Positions 6,892 through 15,664 of a DNA stretch of 64,000 bases are shown one piece after another (position 1 is the first letter of the stretch; the number at the start of each line of letters is the position of its first letter). The translations under genes were made by a program, and so were the position numbers. The stretch is from Pseudomonas laurylsulfatiphila (lineage in GTDB: Bacteria > Pseudomonadota > Gammaproteobacteria > Pseudomonadales > Pseudomonadaceae). Below the pieces are notes generated by a model. It had not been told where the DNA came from and did no database searches. It was given only the letters and a program-made list of their open reading frames with translations. The stretch is from the NCBI RefSeq assembly GCF_002934665.1, contig NZ_NIRS01000001.1, forward strand, positions 1,054,001 to 1,118,000, read 5' to 3'.

Positions 6892-7926
6892 TCAGGTTGG
6901 CAATACCCCACGGGCCCGCGACAAGGTCAACGCCAGGTCTTCGATCATATCTTCCTGACCACCCACCGTCCCGCGTCGGCCCAGTTCCACCAGCAGCTCA
7001 CGAGCAGCAATCCCATACTTCTGCTCGGCACGCTTGGCGAACAGCAGGAACGAACTGTAGACCCCAGCGTAACCCAGGGTCAGCGCATCGCGGTCCAGGC
7101 GGATCGGCTGGTCCATCATCGGCACCACCAGGTCTTCGGCAACGTCCATGATCTTGTACAGGTCGACGCCACTGTTGACGCCCATGCGCTCCAGCACCGC
7201 GACGAACACTTCCAGCGGCGTGTTGCCCGCCCCCGCGCCAAGGCCCGCTACAGACCCATCGATCCGCGCAGCACCGGCCTCGATGGCGGCCAGGGAGTTG
7301 GCGATGGCCATGCCCATGTTGTGGTGGCCGTGGAAACCGACTTCGGTCCCGGCGTTCAGGCCGGCGCGCAGGGCACCGATCTTTTGCGTCACTTCATCGG
7401 GCAGCATGTAGCCGGCCGAGTCGGTGCAGTAGATGCAATTGGCGCCGTAGCTTTCCATCAGCCGCGCCTGCTCCAGCAGCTTCTCCGGACTGACCATGTG
7501 CGCCATCATCAGGAAGCCGACGGTGTCCAGGCCCATTTTTGCCGACATGCCGATGTGCTGGCCGGACACGTCCGCTTCGGTGCAATGGGTCGCCACGCGA
7601 ATGGTCGAGACCCCATGCTCATGGGCCATTTTCAGGTGGTCGAGGGTGCCGATCCCCGGCAACAACAGGGCCGAAACCTTGGCCTGTTTCATCTGCGGGA
7701 TCACCGCAGCGAAGTACTCTTCGTCGCTGTGGGCCGGGAAGCCGTAGTTCAGCGACGCACCGCCCAGGCCATCGCCGTGGGTGATTTCGATCAGCGGCAC
7801 ACCGGCCGCATCAAGGCCGGTGGCCACCGAGACCATTTGTTCAATGCTGATTTGATGCTGTTTGGCGTGCATGCCGTCGCGCAGGCTCATGTCATGCAGA
7901 CGGACGCTCTTACCTTGCAAATTCAT
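6892..7926 (-). CDS. 4-hydroxy-2-oxoacid aldolase (HsaF/TesG/MhpE type)
   Basis: A 344-residue class II pyruvate aldolase of the DmpG family. Arg16, Asp17 and His20 in LRDGMH match the catalytic residues, and the metal ligands are in GFHGHHNMG (His199, His201). It splits the 4-hydroxy-2-oxoacid produced in meta-cleavage pathways into pyruvate and an aldehyde; for steroids the products are pyruvate and propanal. It forms a channelling complex with the acylating aldehyde dehydrogenase encoded 13 bp upstream. It is the last gene of the four-gene minus-strand unit and ends at the terminator near 6860. The gene order equals tesD-E-F-G of Comamonas, which together with KshA and KSI favours the steroid assignment over a phenylpropionate one. 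Confidence 0.9.
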   Translation of the reverse strand: MNLQGKSVRLHDMSLRDGMHAKQHQISIEQMVSVATGLDAAGVPLIEITHGDGLGGASLNYGFPAHSDEEYFAAVIPQMKQAKVSALLLPGIGTLDHLKMAHEHGVSTIRVATHCTEADVSGQHIGMSAKMGLDTVGFLMMAHMVSPEKLLEQARLMESYGANCIYCTDSAGYMLPDEVTQKIGALRAGLNAGTEVGFHGHHNMGMAIANSLAAIEAGAARIDGSVAGLGAGAGNTPLEVFVAVLERMGVNSGVDLYKIMDVAEDLVVPMMDQPIRLDRDALTLGYAGVYSSFLLFAKRAEQKYGIAARELLVELGRRGTVGGQEDMIEDLALTLSRARGVLPT

Positions 7927-7939
7927 GGCAATTCTCCAC

Positions 7940-8848
7940 TCAACGGACAGGCAGTTGCAGGGTGCCCTTGTGGGCTTCTTCGGCGAACATCTCGGCCGTG
8001 CGCAAACCGGCGGCGGTCATGATGTCGAGGTTGCCGGCGGACTTGGGCAGGAAATCGCCGAGGCCTTCGACCTCGATGAAGATCGATACCTTGCGCCCGT
8101 CGAACACCGGCCCGTTGATCAGCTTGTAGCCGGGCACATAGCGCTTCACCTCGCGAACCATGTCCAGCACCGAGGTACGGATCGCATCCTGGTTCGGCTC
8201 GTCATCGGTCAGGCAGTGGATGGTGTCGCGCATCATCAGCGGCGGCTCGGCCGGGTTGATGACGATGATCGCCTTGCCGCGTCGGGCGCCGCCGATCTTC
8301 TCCACCGCACCAGCCGTGGTGCGGGTGAATTCGTCGATGTTCTGCCGGGTACCCGGGCCGACCGAACCGGACGACACGGTGGCAACAATTTCGCCGTAGC
8401 TCACCGGTTGCACCCGCGAAACCGCCGCCACCATCGGGATGGTCGCCTGGCCACCGCAGGTGACCATGTTGACGTTCATCGCCAGGCTCGACGCGTGCTC
8501 CTTGAGGTTGACCGGCGGCACGCAGAACGGGCCGATGGCCGCCGGCGTGAGGTCGATCATGATCACCCCGAGCTCGTTGAGCTTGCGGCTGTTTTCCGCG
8601 TGCACGTAGGCCGAGGTGGCGTCGAAAGCGATGCGAATATCGTCGTCGAGCACGTGCGGCAGCAAGCCATCGACACCGCCGGCGGTGGTTTTAATGCCCA
8701 TTTCCCGGGCACGTTTCAGGCCTTCGGATTCAGGGTCGACACCAACCATCCATACCGGCTCGATCCATTCCGATCGACACATTTTCATCAGCAGATCGGT
8801 GCCGATATTGCCCGGGCCGATAATGGCCGCTCTGAGTTTTTTGCTCAT
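7940..8848 (-). CDS. Acetaldehyde/propanal dehydrogenase (acylating)
   Basis: A 302-residue DmpF/HsaG-family enzyme that turns the aldolase product into acetyl- or propionyl-CoA using NAD+ and CoA. The NAD-binding motif GPGNIG is at residues 11-16 and the catalytic Cys131 is in NMVTCGGQ. The ATG at 8848 follows GGAG at normal spacing; the in-frame TTG 15 bp upstream lies on the Shine-Dalgarno itself and is not used. It is third in the meta-cleavage unit, 18 bp after the hydratase and 13 bp before the aldolase, consistent with a stable complex with the latter. Confidence 0.92.
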   Translation of the reverse strand: MSKKLRAAIIGPGNIGTDLLMKMCRSEWIEPVWMVGVDPESEGLKRAREMGIKTTAGGVDGLLPHVLDDDIRIAFDATSAYVHAENSRKLNELGVIMIDLTPAAIGPFCVPPVNLKEHASSLAMNVNMVTCGGQATIPMVAAVSRVQPVSYGEIVATVSSGSVGPGTRQNIDEFTRTTAGAVEKIGGARRGKAIIVINPAEPPLMMRDTIHCLTDDEPNQDAIRTSVLDMVREVKRYVPGYKLINGPVFDGRKVSIFIEVEGLGDFLPKSAGNLDIMTAAGLRTAEMFAEEAHKGTLQLPVR

Positions 8849-8866
8849 GGGGTCAAACTCCAAAAG

Positions 8867-9658
8867 TCAGGCGCAGAAAGACACCCGGGCACTGCCCAGG
8901 CCATCGATGGTCAGAGAAAAACGGTCGCCGGCACGGGCCGGCTCCAGTGGCACCAGGGAGCCGGACAAGATGATTTCCCCGGCCTTGAAGGGAATGCCGA
9001 AGGCGCCCAGGGTGTTGGCCAGCCAGGCCACCGCCGTCAATGGATTGCCCTGCACTGCCGAACCCAGGCCTTCGCTCAGGGGTTCACCGTTCTTGAACAC
9101 ACGCATGCGCAAGTTCGGCAGGTCCAGCTCGCGGGGGTCGACCCGGCTGTCGCCCAGCACGAATACGCCGCAGGAGGCGTTATCGGCCACGGTGTCCTGG
9201 ATGCGGATGCGCCAGTCGTGAATCCGTGAATCAACGATCTCGAAGCACGGCATCACGTATTCGGTGGCGTCCAGCACATCGGCTTCGGTGACGCCCGGGC
9301 CGACCAGATCGCGCTTGAGCTTGAAGGCGATTTCGCCCTCGGCGCGGGGCTGGATCAGTTTGTTGGCGGACAGGGAAATTTGCGCATCGTCATCGAACGA
9401 CATCTGCCGGGTGATGAAGCCGAAATCCGGTTGATGCACGTTGAGCATCTGTTGCACCGCCGCCGAGGTCACCCCGATCTTCTTGCCGACGATCTGGTCA
9501 CCGGCCGCCACCCGACGCTCAATGGCGTACAGGGAAATGTGATAGGCGTCTTCAATGCTGATCGACGGCCAACGTTCGGTCAGCGGCGCCAGGGTGGAGC
9601 CGCTGAGCAGCGCCTGATAAAGCTCTTCGCCGAACTCGCGGCGCAATTGCACGCTCAT
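8867..9658 (-). CDS. 2-keto-4-pentenoate (2-hydroxydienoate) hydratase
   Basis: A 263-residue member of the fumarylacetoacetate-hydrolase-like hydratase family (MhpD/HsaE/TesE). The family segments GKKIGVTS, QPRAEGEIAF and the metal-binding Glu/Asp positions in EYVMPCFEIVDSR are present. It hydrates the 2-hydroxydienoate released by the upstream C-C hydrolase to the 4-hydroxy-2-oxoacid substrate of the aldolase. The start at 9658 overlaps the hydrolase stop as ATGA and has GAGG upstream; the longer frame adds residues unlike the family. Confidence 0.9.
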   Translation of the reverse strand: MSVQLRREFGEELYQALLSGSTLAPLTERWPSISIEDAYHISLYAIERRVAAGDQIVGKKIGVTSAAVQQMLNVHQPDFGFITRQMSFDDDAQISLSANKLIQPRAEGEIAFKLKRDLVGPGVTEADVLDATEYVMPCFEIVDSRIHDWRIRIQDTVADNASCGVFVLGDSRVDPRELDLPNLRMRVFKNGEPLSEGLGSAVQGNPLTAVAWLANTLGAFGIPFKAGEIILSGSLVPLEPARAGDRFSLTIDGLGSARVSFCA

Positions 9659-10497
9659 CCGCGGGCCTCCTGAAGAAACGCCAGGCACTGACTGTTGAAA
9701 TAGTCACGGTGCTCGACCTGGACCCAATGCCCGCACTCGCTGAGCATCACGAAGCGGATTCTGGAACAGTTTTCGAGCATGGTCCGGGCGCCGGAGGACG
9801 GGCAGAACTTGTCGTTCATGCCCCAGAAACCGAGGATCGGGCACTGCAACTCCTCCAGGCGCGACGTCATGTTCGGCACCTGCATGGTCGACAGCACGCA
9901 CGCCGGCTGCTGTTGCACCACGGCCACGCGCTCGTTGACCGTCTCGTCGCTGATCAGGCTTTCGTCGAACAGTTGCAGGGCCAGCAGGCGACGCATGCCC
10001 GCCGCATCGTTCAGCTCCCCCTTGGCGAAGGCCGCGCCCATTTTCTGGATGCCTTCCATCTGCAGGTAATACTGTTCCTTTTCCATCAGGCCACCGGGCG
10101 CCATCAGTACCAGACGGCTGACACGCTGCGGTTGGTCGAGGGCCAGTTTGATCGCGATCGCGCCGCCCAACGAGTTACCGACCAGCACACAACGCTGGAT
10201 GTCGAGGGCATCGAGCAAACCGCTCAGGGCTGCGACAAAGAAATCCAGGGTGTAGAGGGTGTCGGGTTTGTCCGAGGCGCCATAGCCCGGAAGATCCGGG
10301 ACAATCACCCGGTAACCGGCTTCGGCAAACACCGGGTAGTTCTGCTTGAAGTTGCTGTGACCGCTGGCGCCCGGCCCGCTGCCATGGATGAAAATCACCG
10401 GCTCGCCGTTGCCGCCATCCTTCCCGCTTATATCCACATAGCGCAGCTGCAAACCATCCGGCAGCGTAACGAAGTGCCCTTGCGCTGAAGCGCCCAT
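9655..10497 (-). CDS. meta-cleavage product C-C hydrolase (alpha/beta hydrolase, HsaD/TesD/MhpC type)
   Basis: A 280-residue alpha/beta hydrolase. FIHGSGPGASG (residues 36-46) is the signature of meta-cleavage hydrolases, the nucleophile Ser109 is in GNSLGG, and the His lies in SECGHWVQ. These enzymes cut the ring-opened dienoic acid between two carbons; in steroid pathways the products are a 2-hydroxyhexadienoate and the C/D-ring propionate. The start at 10497 follows GGAGGACACCTT. It opens the four-gene unit, and the operator copy at 10556-10575 lies 58 bp upstream. The extradiol dioxygenase that would feed it is not in the window. Confidence 0.9.
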   Translation of the reverse strand: MGASAQGHFVTLPDGLQLRYVDISGKDGGNGEPVIFIHGSGPGASGHSNFKQNYPVFAEAGYRVIVPDLPGYGASDKPDTLYTLDFFVAALSGLLDALDIQRCVLVGNSLGGAIAIKLALDQPQRVSRLVLMAPGGLMEKEQYYLQMEGIQKMGAAFAKGELNDAAGMRRLLALQLFDESLISDETVNERVAVVQQQPACVLSTMQVPNMTSRLEELQCPILGFWGMNDKFCPSSGARTMLENCSRIRFVMLSECGHWVQVEHRDYFNSQCLAFLQEARG

Positions 10498-10555
10498 AAG
10501 GTGTCCTCCCGGCCTGTTGTTGTAGTCGGATTATTCAGACGGGCCGGGTGCACAA

Positions 10556-10575
10556 CATCGTCCGACAGGACTACG
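10556..10575. promoter_or_regulatory. Candidate cluster operator, copy 4 (meta-cleavage unit)
   Basis: CATCGTC-CGACAG-GACTACG is the 7-6-7 palindrome in front of the hydrolase gene. On the minus strand, AATAAT at 10535-10530 is a good -10 candidate about 20 bp inside the site, and leaves about 33 bp to the start codon. Confidence 0.6.
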
Positions 10576-10578
10576 CCC

Positions 10579-10694
10579 TTGTAGGAGCGAGCCTGCTCGC
10601 GAAAAACGCCAGGACACCGTGGGGCATCAGGTTTTACGCGTTATCGTTGACGTCCATCGTCGGAACGCCGCCCGGAGCAGGCTCGCTCCTACAG
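10579..10694. repeat. REPIN
   Basis: Two inverted TAGGAGCGAGCCTGCTCG-type ends with a long diverged middle, lying between operator copies 4 and 5. The middle resembles that of the REPIN at 23914-24016. Confidence 0.85.
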
Positions 10695-10699
10695 AAGGC

Positions 10700-10719
10700 T
10701 CTAGTCTTATCGGACGTTG
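10700..10719. promoter_or_regulatory. Candidate cluster operator, copy 5 (plus-strand SDR)
   Basis: TCTAGTC-TTATCG-GACGTTG keeps AGTC and GACG at the fixed 6-bp distance. A -10-like TAGCAT is at 10740-10745 and the SDR ATG at 10781, 61 bp from the site. Confidence 0.55.
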
Positions 10720-10780
10720 GATTACAGGGACCACAGACCTAGCATCGACGGCAATCCCGAGCGGCAAAAAGAGAATTCCC

Positions 10781-11551
10781 ATGCTTGACCCAATGGACTT
10801 TCGCGGCAAAGTGGTACTGGTCACCGGCGGTGGCAAAGGTGTGGGTCGCGGCATCAGCCAGCGCTTTCTCGAGTGCGGTGCCGAGGTGGTGATCTGCGGT
10901 CGCGAAGCCCCGCCATCCTTGCCTTCCAGCGGCGAACGCGAGGCGCTGTTCGTGCCCTGCGACCTGCGGGACGTCGAACAATCCGGGCGCTTGATCGCAC
11001 AGATCGTCGAGCGTTTCGGTCGCCTCGATGTGCTGGTCAACAACGCCGGCGGCTCACCGAATGCAGACGCGGCCACCGCGTCTCCCCGTTTCAGCGAAGC
11101 GATCATTCGCCTGAACCTGATCGCTCCACTGAACCTGTGCCAGCAGGCCAACCAGGTGATGCAGGCCCAAGTCGACGGCGGCGCGATCATCAACATCTGC
11201 AGCGTCAGCGCCACCCGCCCCTCCCCCGGCACCGCCGCCTATGGTGCGGCCAAGGCCGGTCTGCTGAACCTGACCACCTCGCTGGCGGTGGAATGGGCGC
11301 CAAAGGTGCGGGTCAATGCGGTGACCGCCGGGCTGATTCTCACCGAGCAGGCCGCCATGCATTATGGTGACGACGCGGGCATTGCCCGGGTGGCGGCGAC
11401 CATTCCATTGCAACGCCTGGCGACCCCGGAGGACATTGGCGATACCTGCCTGTACCTGGCGTCGTCTTTGGCCCGTTATGTCAGCGGCGCGGACATCGCG
11501 GTACATGGTGCCGGTGAGCGACCGGCGTTTCTCGACGCGGCCCAATCCTGA
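10781..11551 (+). CDS. SDR family oxidoreductase
   Basis: A 256-residue short-chain dehydrogenase. TGGGKGVGRG forms the cofactor loop at residues 15-24, NNAGG follows, and the catalytic Ser-Tyr-Lys set is in SVSATRPSPGTAAYGAAKAG. The start at 10781 gives the usual short N-terminus before DFRGKVVLVTGG; the longer frame upstream crosses the operator and is not used. The gene is divergent from the meta-cleavage unit and has its own operator copy. It may act on a hydroxysteroid or on a CoA-linked C/D-ring intermediate; the substrate is not readable. Confidence 0.9.
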   Translation: MLDPMDFRGKVVLVTGGGKGVGRGISQRFLECGAEVVICGREAPPSLPSSGEREALFVPCDLRDVEQSGRLIAQIVERFGRLDVLVNNAGGSPNADAATASPRFSEAIIRLNLIAPLNLCQQANQVMQAQVDGGAIINICSVSATRPSPGTAAYGAAKAGLLNLTTSLAVEWAPKVRVNAVTAGLILTEQAAMHYGDDAGIARVAATIPLQRLATPEDIGDTCLYLASSLARYVSGADIAVHGAGERPAFLDAAQS

Positions 11552-11633
11552 AAAGATCGCAGCCTGCGGCAGCTCCTACAGTTGAACCTCAATCTCTGTA
11601 GGAGCTGTCGAGTGAAACGAGGCTGCGATCTTT
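11552..11633. repeat. REPIN of the GATCGCAGCCTGCGGCAGC type
   Basis: An inverted pair running from AAAGATCGCAGCC to GGCTGCGATCTTT, starting directly after the SDR stop. It is a second REP subfamily, also present at 23772 and 59980. Confidence 0.85.
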
Positions 11634-11664
11634 CAAGCATTCGAAAATCAAATGGAGTTCCGAC

Positions 11665-12162
11665 ATGCCCGCAATCGCCAGCCACAGTGTTTTTCTCGAC
11701 CTCACGCCACAAGCCGCCTGGACCAAACTGCGCGACCTGAGCCTCGCCCCGCACTACGTACCGGGGCTGACCGGTTGCCAGTTTCATCCTGGGCCAACGG
11801 AAGGCCTCGGAGCCAGTCGTCGGGTGTTGCGCAAGGGCGGTCAGTACCTGGATGAAAGCGTGATGCAGTGGCAGGAAGGCACGGGGTTCGTGCTGCTATT
11901 GCACAAAGGCAGCAATGGTTCGCCCTTTCCGTTTCGCGAGGCGAGTTTCAGTTATGCCCTGCAAGCCGAAGGCATTGCCACCCGCATCACCTTGCAAATG
12001 CACTACAGCCTGCGCGGTGGCAGGTTGGCAGAGTGGTTGCTGGCCAAGGCCTTCAACAAGGTCGTGCAGCAGATTGCCGAGAACCTCAAGGCCTTCTACG
12101 AAACCGGCCGCACGCAGAATGCGGATATGGCTGTCAGCACATCCAACATCAATGTTGCCTGA
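11665..12162 (+). CDS. SRPBCC (START-like) family protein
   Basis: A 165-residue protein with the outline of a polyketide-cyclase/START helix-grip domain: HSVFLDLTPQAAWTKLRDLSL at the start, alternating strands in the middle, and a long C-terminal helix (LAEWLLAKAFNKVVQQIAENLKAF). Such folds bind hydrophobic ligands and some are hydrolases or lyases. GGAG seven bases before the ATG supports the start. It lies between the plus-strand SDR and the end of the beta-oxidation operon, so it may bind a steroid intermediate; that is inference. Confidence 0.8.
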   Translation: MPAIASHSVFLDLTPQAAWTKLRDLSLAPHYVPGLTGCQFHPGPTEGLGASRRVLRKGGQYLDESVMQWQEGTGFVLLLHKGSNGSPFPFREASFSYALQAEGIATRITLQMHYSLRGGRLAEWLLAKAFNKVVQQIAENLKAFYETGRTQNADMAVSTSNINVA

Positions 12163-12170
12163 CACACCGC

Positions 12171-12332
12171 CATCGCGAGCAGGCTCGCTCCCACAGGGGG
12201 ATGGGGGTGTACGCTAATGCCAGGTTCACCACAAAAACTGTGGGAGCGAGCCTGCTCGCGATGAGGTCGGCACATCCAACATTAATGCCGTCTGACACAC
12301 CGCCATCGCGAGCAGGCTCACTCCCACAGAGG
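12171..12332. repeat. Cluster of three REP units
   Basis: Three copies of the GCGAGCAGGCTCGCTCCCAC type in alternating orientation fill the space between the convergent SRPBCC and NTF2-like genes. Confidence 0.88.
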
Positions 12333-12354
12333 CCACCTCTGGAGTGAGCACCCC

Positions 12355-12789
12355 TCAGGAACGCGCCACTTCCGAGTGTGCGGTAAAACAGGTGGCGACG
12401 ATCTTCCATTGGCCGGCGATACGCTGGTAACGGTCCTGATAGAAGCCGCCCAACTGCCGCGTCGCCCCGCTCTCGCCATCCAGGTTGAAATACCACAGGG
12501 CCCAACGGCCCTGGGCCTGATCCTCGTCCAGCATCTCGATTTCCGGGTTGGCGCCATGATGCAGGTCGATCACCCGCTCATGGCAGGCCAGTTCGCGGTA
12601 CAGCGCGACAAAACTGTCGCGCTCACGAAAGATCCCCAGCGGACCGTAATCGATCAGCACTTCACCGTCGGCAAAGCAGTCGGCAATCACCTCGACCTGC
12701 TTGAGGTCGCAGGCATTGAGGTAGCGATGCTTGAGCTGGCGGATGTCCTCCAGCGCTTCCAGACGGACGATCCGCTGTTCCAGGTTCAT
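12355..12789 (-). CDS. NTF2-like (SnoaL-like) protein
   Basis: A 144-residue NTF2/SnoaL-fold protein (LEDIRQLKHRYLNACD start, FYQDRYQRIAGQWKI end). Family members include hydratases, isomerases and small ring-hydroxylating subunits. Its start overlaps the stop of the ketosteroid isomerase gene as ATGA, so the two are coupled. It is clearly distinct in sequence from the isomerase. It is the last gene of the large minus-strand operon. Function in steroid breakdown is likely from context, but the reaction is unknown to me. Confidence 0.82.
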   Translation of the reverse strand: MNLEQRIVRLEALEDIRQLKHRYLNACDLKQVEVIADCFADGEVLIDYGPLGIFRERDSFVALYRELACHERVIDLHHGANPEIEMLDEDQAQGRWALWYFNLDGESGATRQLGGFYQDRYQRIAGQWKIVATCFTAHSEVARS

Positions 12790-13175
12790 GCTTCACCTCG
12801 CGCAGTTACGTTAACTTCACTCCAGTAGGCTTTCATCGAGCGGATCTTGCCGTCGGCATCGAACTCCATCACGTCGATCACATGCAGCGAACACGGCTGC
12901 CCGCCCCACTCCATATCGACCCGGAACGGCATCGCGCCGCAACCGTTGAGCGTCGCGCGCACCGGGCCGGTCCGGGTTGCCGAGACCTTCATCGCCCCCA
13001 GTCCTTCACGGTAAAAGCGCGCGATGGCGTCGATGCCCTGCAACGGCGCCTGGCCGACCGGGTCTTCAACGGTGGCGTCTTTGGCGTAGAGCGCGAGGAT
13101 GCCCTCGATGTCGCCGGCATCCACCAGCTCCACATAACGCGCCATGGTCGCCTGGATCTGCGCTGCACTGATCAT
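12786..13175 (-). CDS. ksi: Steroid Delta-5-3-ketosteroid isomerase (KSI)
   Basis: A 129-residue isomerase that moves the C5-C6 double bond of 3-oxo-Delta5 steroids into conjugation. The three residues that define catalysis in Pseudomonas putida KSI are all in place: Tyr14 (P. putida Tyr16), Asp38 (Asp40, in TVEDP) and Asp101 (Asp103, in VIDVM). The surrounding segments (MARYVELVDAGDIE, GPVRATLNGCGAMPFRV, AYWSEVN) match that enzyme closely. The gene abuts the thiolase stop and is coupled to the NTF2-like gene. With the KshA-like gene, this is the strongest single piece of evidence that the region degrades steroids. Confidence 0.93.
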   Translation of the reverse strand: MISAAQIQATMARYVELVDAGDIEGILALYAKDATVEDPVGQAPLQGIDAIARFYREGLGAMKVSATRTGPVRATLNGCGAMPFRVDMEWGGQPCSLHVIDVMEFDADGKIRSMKAYWSEVNVTARGEA

Positions 13176-14378
13176 TCAGACCACCTCGAACAGGGCGGCG
13201 GCGCCCATGCCGCCACCGATGCACATGCTCACCACCACATAACGCAAACCGCGACGCTGGCCTTCGACCAACGCATGGCCGACCATCCGCGCCCCGGACA
13301 TGCCGAACGGATGACCGATGGAAATCGCCCCGCCGTTGACGTTCAGGCGCTCGGCGGGAATACCCAGGGTGTCGCGGCAGTACAGCACCTGACAGGCGAA
13401 TGCTTCGTTCAGCTCCCACAGGCCGATGTGGTCCATGGTCAGGCCGTGGCGCTTGAGCAGCTTGGGAATGGCGTAGACTGGGCCGATGCCCATCTCGTCG
13501 GAGTTGCAGCCGGCGACGGCGATGCCGCGATAGATCCCCAGCGGTTCCAGGCCACGCTTCTCGGCCAGTTTGGCGCTCATCAACACCGAGGCCGATGCGC
13601 CGTCGGACAACTGCGAGGCATTGCCAGCGGTGATGAAACGCCCCTTGTCGCTCCACTCACCGCCCGGCCATACCGGCTCAAGTGCGTTCAGGCTCTGGAG
13701 GGTGGTGTCGATGCGGTTGCATTCGTCACGCAGCAAGGTCACGGATTCATAACTGGTTTCGCCGGTGGCCTTGTCGAACAGTGCCTTGCGGCTGGTCAGC
13801 GGCGCCAGCTCGCGGTCGAAGCGCCCGGCGCTCTGGGCCTGTGCCGTACGCAGCTGGCTCTGGTAGCTGTATTCGTCCTGCTCATCGCGGGAGATGCCAT
13901 AGCGCGCGGAGACGATCTCGGCGGTTTCGATCATCGGGATGTAGGCGTGCGGGTCCAACTCGATCACCGAAGCCGACTGGTTGCGATAGAGGTTCTTGTG
14001 CTTGTTCTGCACCAGGGAAATCGACTCCAGGCCACCGGCCACGGCGATGTCGATTTCGTCGCACATGATGCCTTTGGCGGCCATGGCGATGCTCATCAGG
14101 CCCGACGAGCACTGGCGCTCGACGGCCATCCCGGCAACCGATGCCGGCAAGCCGCCGGCAATCGCGCACAGGCGTCCCAGGTTATAGGACTGCGTACCCT
14201 GCTGCGCCGCGGCGCCAATGATCACGTCGTCCACTTCACCCGGCTCGATGCCCGCGCGGCGCACGGCTTCGCGCACCACGTGGCCACCCAGTTGCGGCGC
14301 TTCGGTGTCATTGAACGCACCGCGAAAGGCCTTGCCGATCGGAGTACGGGCGGTCGAAACGATGACGGCTTCTTTCAT
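13176..14378 (-). CDS. Acetyl-CoA acyltransferase (thiolase, FadA5/FadA6-like)
   Basis: A 400-residue degradative thiolase. The acylation Cys90 is in ERQCSSGL, the His in GGAISIGHPFGMSG, and the second Cys in SMCIGGGMGAA. It would cleave a 3-oxoacyl-CoA formed from the steroid side chain or the C/D rings. The start at 14378 matches the family (MKEAVIVSTARTPIG); a longer open frame to 14738 is antisense-like and not used. It lies 29 bp downstream of the MaoC gene in an operon of two acyl-CoA dehydrogenases, SDR, MaoC, thiolase, KSI and NTF2-like protein. Confidence 0.93.
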   Translation of the reverse strand: MKEAVIVSTARTPIGKAFRGAFNDTEAPQLGGHVVREAVRRAGIEPGEVDDVIIGAAAQQGTQSYNLGRLCAIAGGLPASVAGMAVERQCSSGLMSIAMAAKGIMCDEIDIAVAGGLESISLVQNKHKNLYRNQSASVIELDPHAYIPMIETAEIVSARYGISRDEQDEYSYQSQLRTAQAQSAGRFDRELAPLTSRKALFDKATGETSYESVTLLRDECNRIDTTLQSLNALEPVWPGGEWSDKGRFITAGNASQLSDGASASVLMSAKLAEKRGLEPLGIYRGIAVAGCNSDEMGIGPVYAIPKLLKRHGLTMDHIGLWELNEAFACQVLYCRDTLGIPAERLNVNGGAISIGHPFGMSGARMVGHALVEGQRRGLRYVVVSMCIGGGMGAAALFEVV

Positions 14379-14407
14379 GCTGGATTCCTCGAAAATGCTG
14401 TTGAAGG

Positions 14408-14866
14408 TCAGGCCGGGTAATAGCGACTGATGGTGTCGACCACACAGCCGGGACGTTCCTCGCCGTCGATGTCGACGCTGACGCGGATGGTCGCCTGCAC
14501 GCCGCCCTTCACTTCCTCGACCGCGATCAATTGCGCGCTGCCGCGTACCCGCGAACCGACGCGCACCACCGAGGGGAAGCGCACCCGCTCGCAACCGTAG
14601 TTGACGCCCATGGCCAGGCCACGGACTTCGACGATCTGCGGCAGGAACAGATTGACCAGCGACAGGCTCAGGTAGCCATGGGCAATGCAAACACCAAACG
14701 GGCCATCGGCGGCCTTGAGCGGATCGACGTGAATCCACTGGTGATCGCCGGTGGCGTCGGCGAACCGGTCGATGCGGTCCTGCTCCAGCAGCAGCCAGTC
14801 GCTGACACCGAGCGATTCGCCGACGGCCTCGAACAAGGCCATCGGCGTGTCGAAAATACGTGGCAT
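14408..14866 (-). CDS. MaoC-family (R)-specific enoyl-CoA hydratase
   Basis: A 152-residue hot-dog-fold hydratase. The hydratase-2 motif is visible as DRFADATGDHQWIHVDPLKA, with the catalytic Asp and His of the (R)-hydratase family, followed by GPFGVCIAHGYLSLSL. It adds water to a trans-2-enoyl-CoA made by the upstream acyl-CoA dehydrogenases. The ATG at 14866 follows GAGGG at seven bases; a GTG at 14872 overlaps the SDR stop and is less likely. Confidence 0.9.
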   Translation of the reverse strand: MPRIFDTPMALFEAVGESLGVSDWLLLEQDRIDRFADATGDHQWIHVDPLKAADGPFGVCIAHGYLSLSLVNLFLPQIVEVRGLAMGVNYGCERVRFPSVVRVGSRVRGSAQLIAVEEVKGGVQATIRVSVDIDGEERPGCVVDTISRYYPA

Positions 14867-14868
14867 GG

Positions 14869-15651
14869 TCACGCCCTCTGGCTGGATACCGACAACACTT
14901 CGCCGGTCATGTAGGAGCTGTAGTCGCTGGCCAGGAACATCATCACGTTGGCCACTTCCCAGACTTCGGCGGCGCGGCCGAAGGCTTCGTTGGCGGCGAG
15001 TTGATCGAGCACCGCCTGGGGCGCGGATTTGCGCAGAAAATCGTGCAGGGCGATGCTCGGGCTGACCGCGTTGATGCGGATACCGTAGTCGGCCGCCTCG
15101 ACCGCTGCACAGCGAGTCAGCGCCATGACGCCGGCCTTGGCCGCGGCGTAGTGCGACTGTTCTTTCTGCGCGCGCCAGCCCAGCACCGAGGCGTTATTGA
15201 CGATGACCCCGGCACGCCGCTCCATCATTTTCGGCAGCATGGCGCGGGTCATGCGCATGGTGCCGGTGAGCGTCACATCCAGCACCCGGTTCCACTCTTC
15301 GTCGCCCATCTCCACCAGCAGGCGCGAGCCGCCGAGGCCGGCGTTGTTGATCAGCACGTCGACGCCTTGCAGGTCGCGCTCGGCGCAGGCAATCAGCTGC
15401 TGCACCTGGGCTTCGTCGGCGACGTTGCAGACCTGGCCGAAGACCTGCTGCAGCCCGGTGGTTTCGCGAATTTTCAGCACCGCTTCGGCCAGCCGGCCTT
15501 CATGGATGTCGCTGATCATCAGCGCCCGGCAACCTTCCTCGGCGGCGCGCACGGCGGCGGAAAAACCGATCCCGGCACCCGCCGCCGCGGTGATCAGCAC
15601 CGACTTGCCGCGCAGCAGGCCGCGACCTTCAACATATTGAGGTACAGACAT
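14869..15651 (-). CDS. SDR oxidoreductase, IpdF-like
   Basis: A 260-residue SDR. The cofactor loop is TAAAGAGIGFS, NNAGLGG follows, and Ser-Tyr-Lys lie in NNASVLGWRAQKEQSHYAAAKAG. The WRAQ...SHYAAAKAGVMALTRC stretch and the end ASDYSSYMTGEVLSVSSQ match, from memory, mycobacterial IpdF (Rv3559c), which acts on CoA thioesters of the steroid C/D-ring acid HIP. There ipdF also lies beside fadE30 and near the thiolase fadA6, as here. AGGAG precedes the ATG. Specific reaction assignment is inference. Confidence 0.88.
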   Translation of the reverse strand: MSVPQYVEGRGLLRGKSVLITAAAGAGIGFSAAVRAAEEGCRALMISDIHEGRLAEAVLKIRETTGLQQVFGQVCNVADEAQVQQLIACAERDLQGVDVLINNAGLGGSRLLVEMGDEEWNRVLDVTLTGTMRMTRAMLPKMMERRAGVIVNNASVLGWRAQKEQSHYAAAKAGVMALTRCAAVEAADYGIRINAVSPSIALHDFLRKSAPQAVLDQLAANEAFGRAAEVWEVANVMMFLASDYSSYMTGEVLSVSSQRA

Positions 15652-15664
15652 GAACTCTCTCCTT

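Noticed and set aside
10523..10541. TAGTC ... GACG palindrome 26 bp before the hydrolase start, a seventh operator
   Set aside because: The half-sites are 10 bp apart instead of 6, and the stretch overlaps the best -10 candidate; the true copy is at 10556-10575.
12882..14420. A 512-codon plus-strand frame across KSI and thiolase
   Set aside because: Both minus-strand genes have complete active-site motifs; the plus frame shows none.
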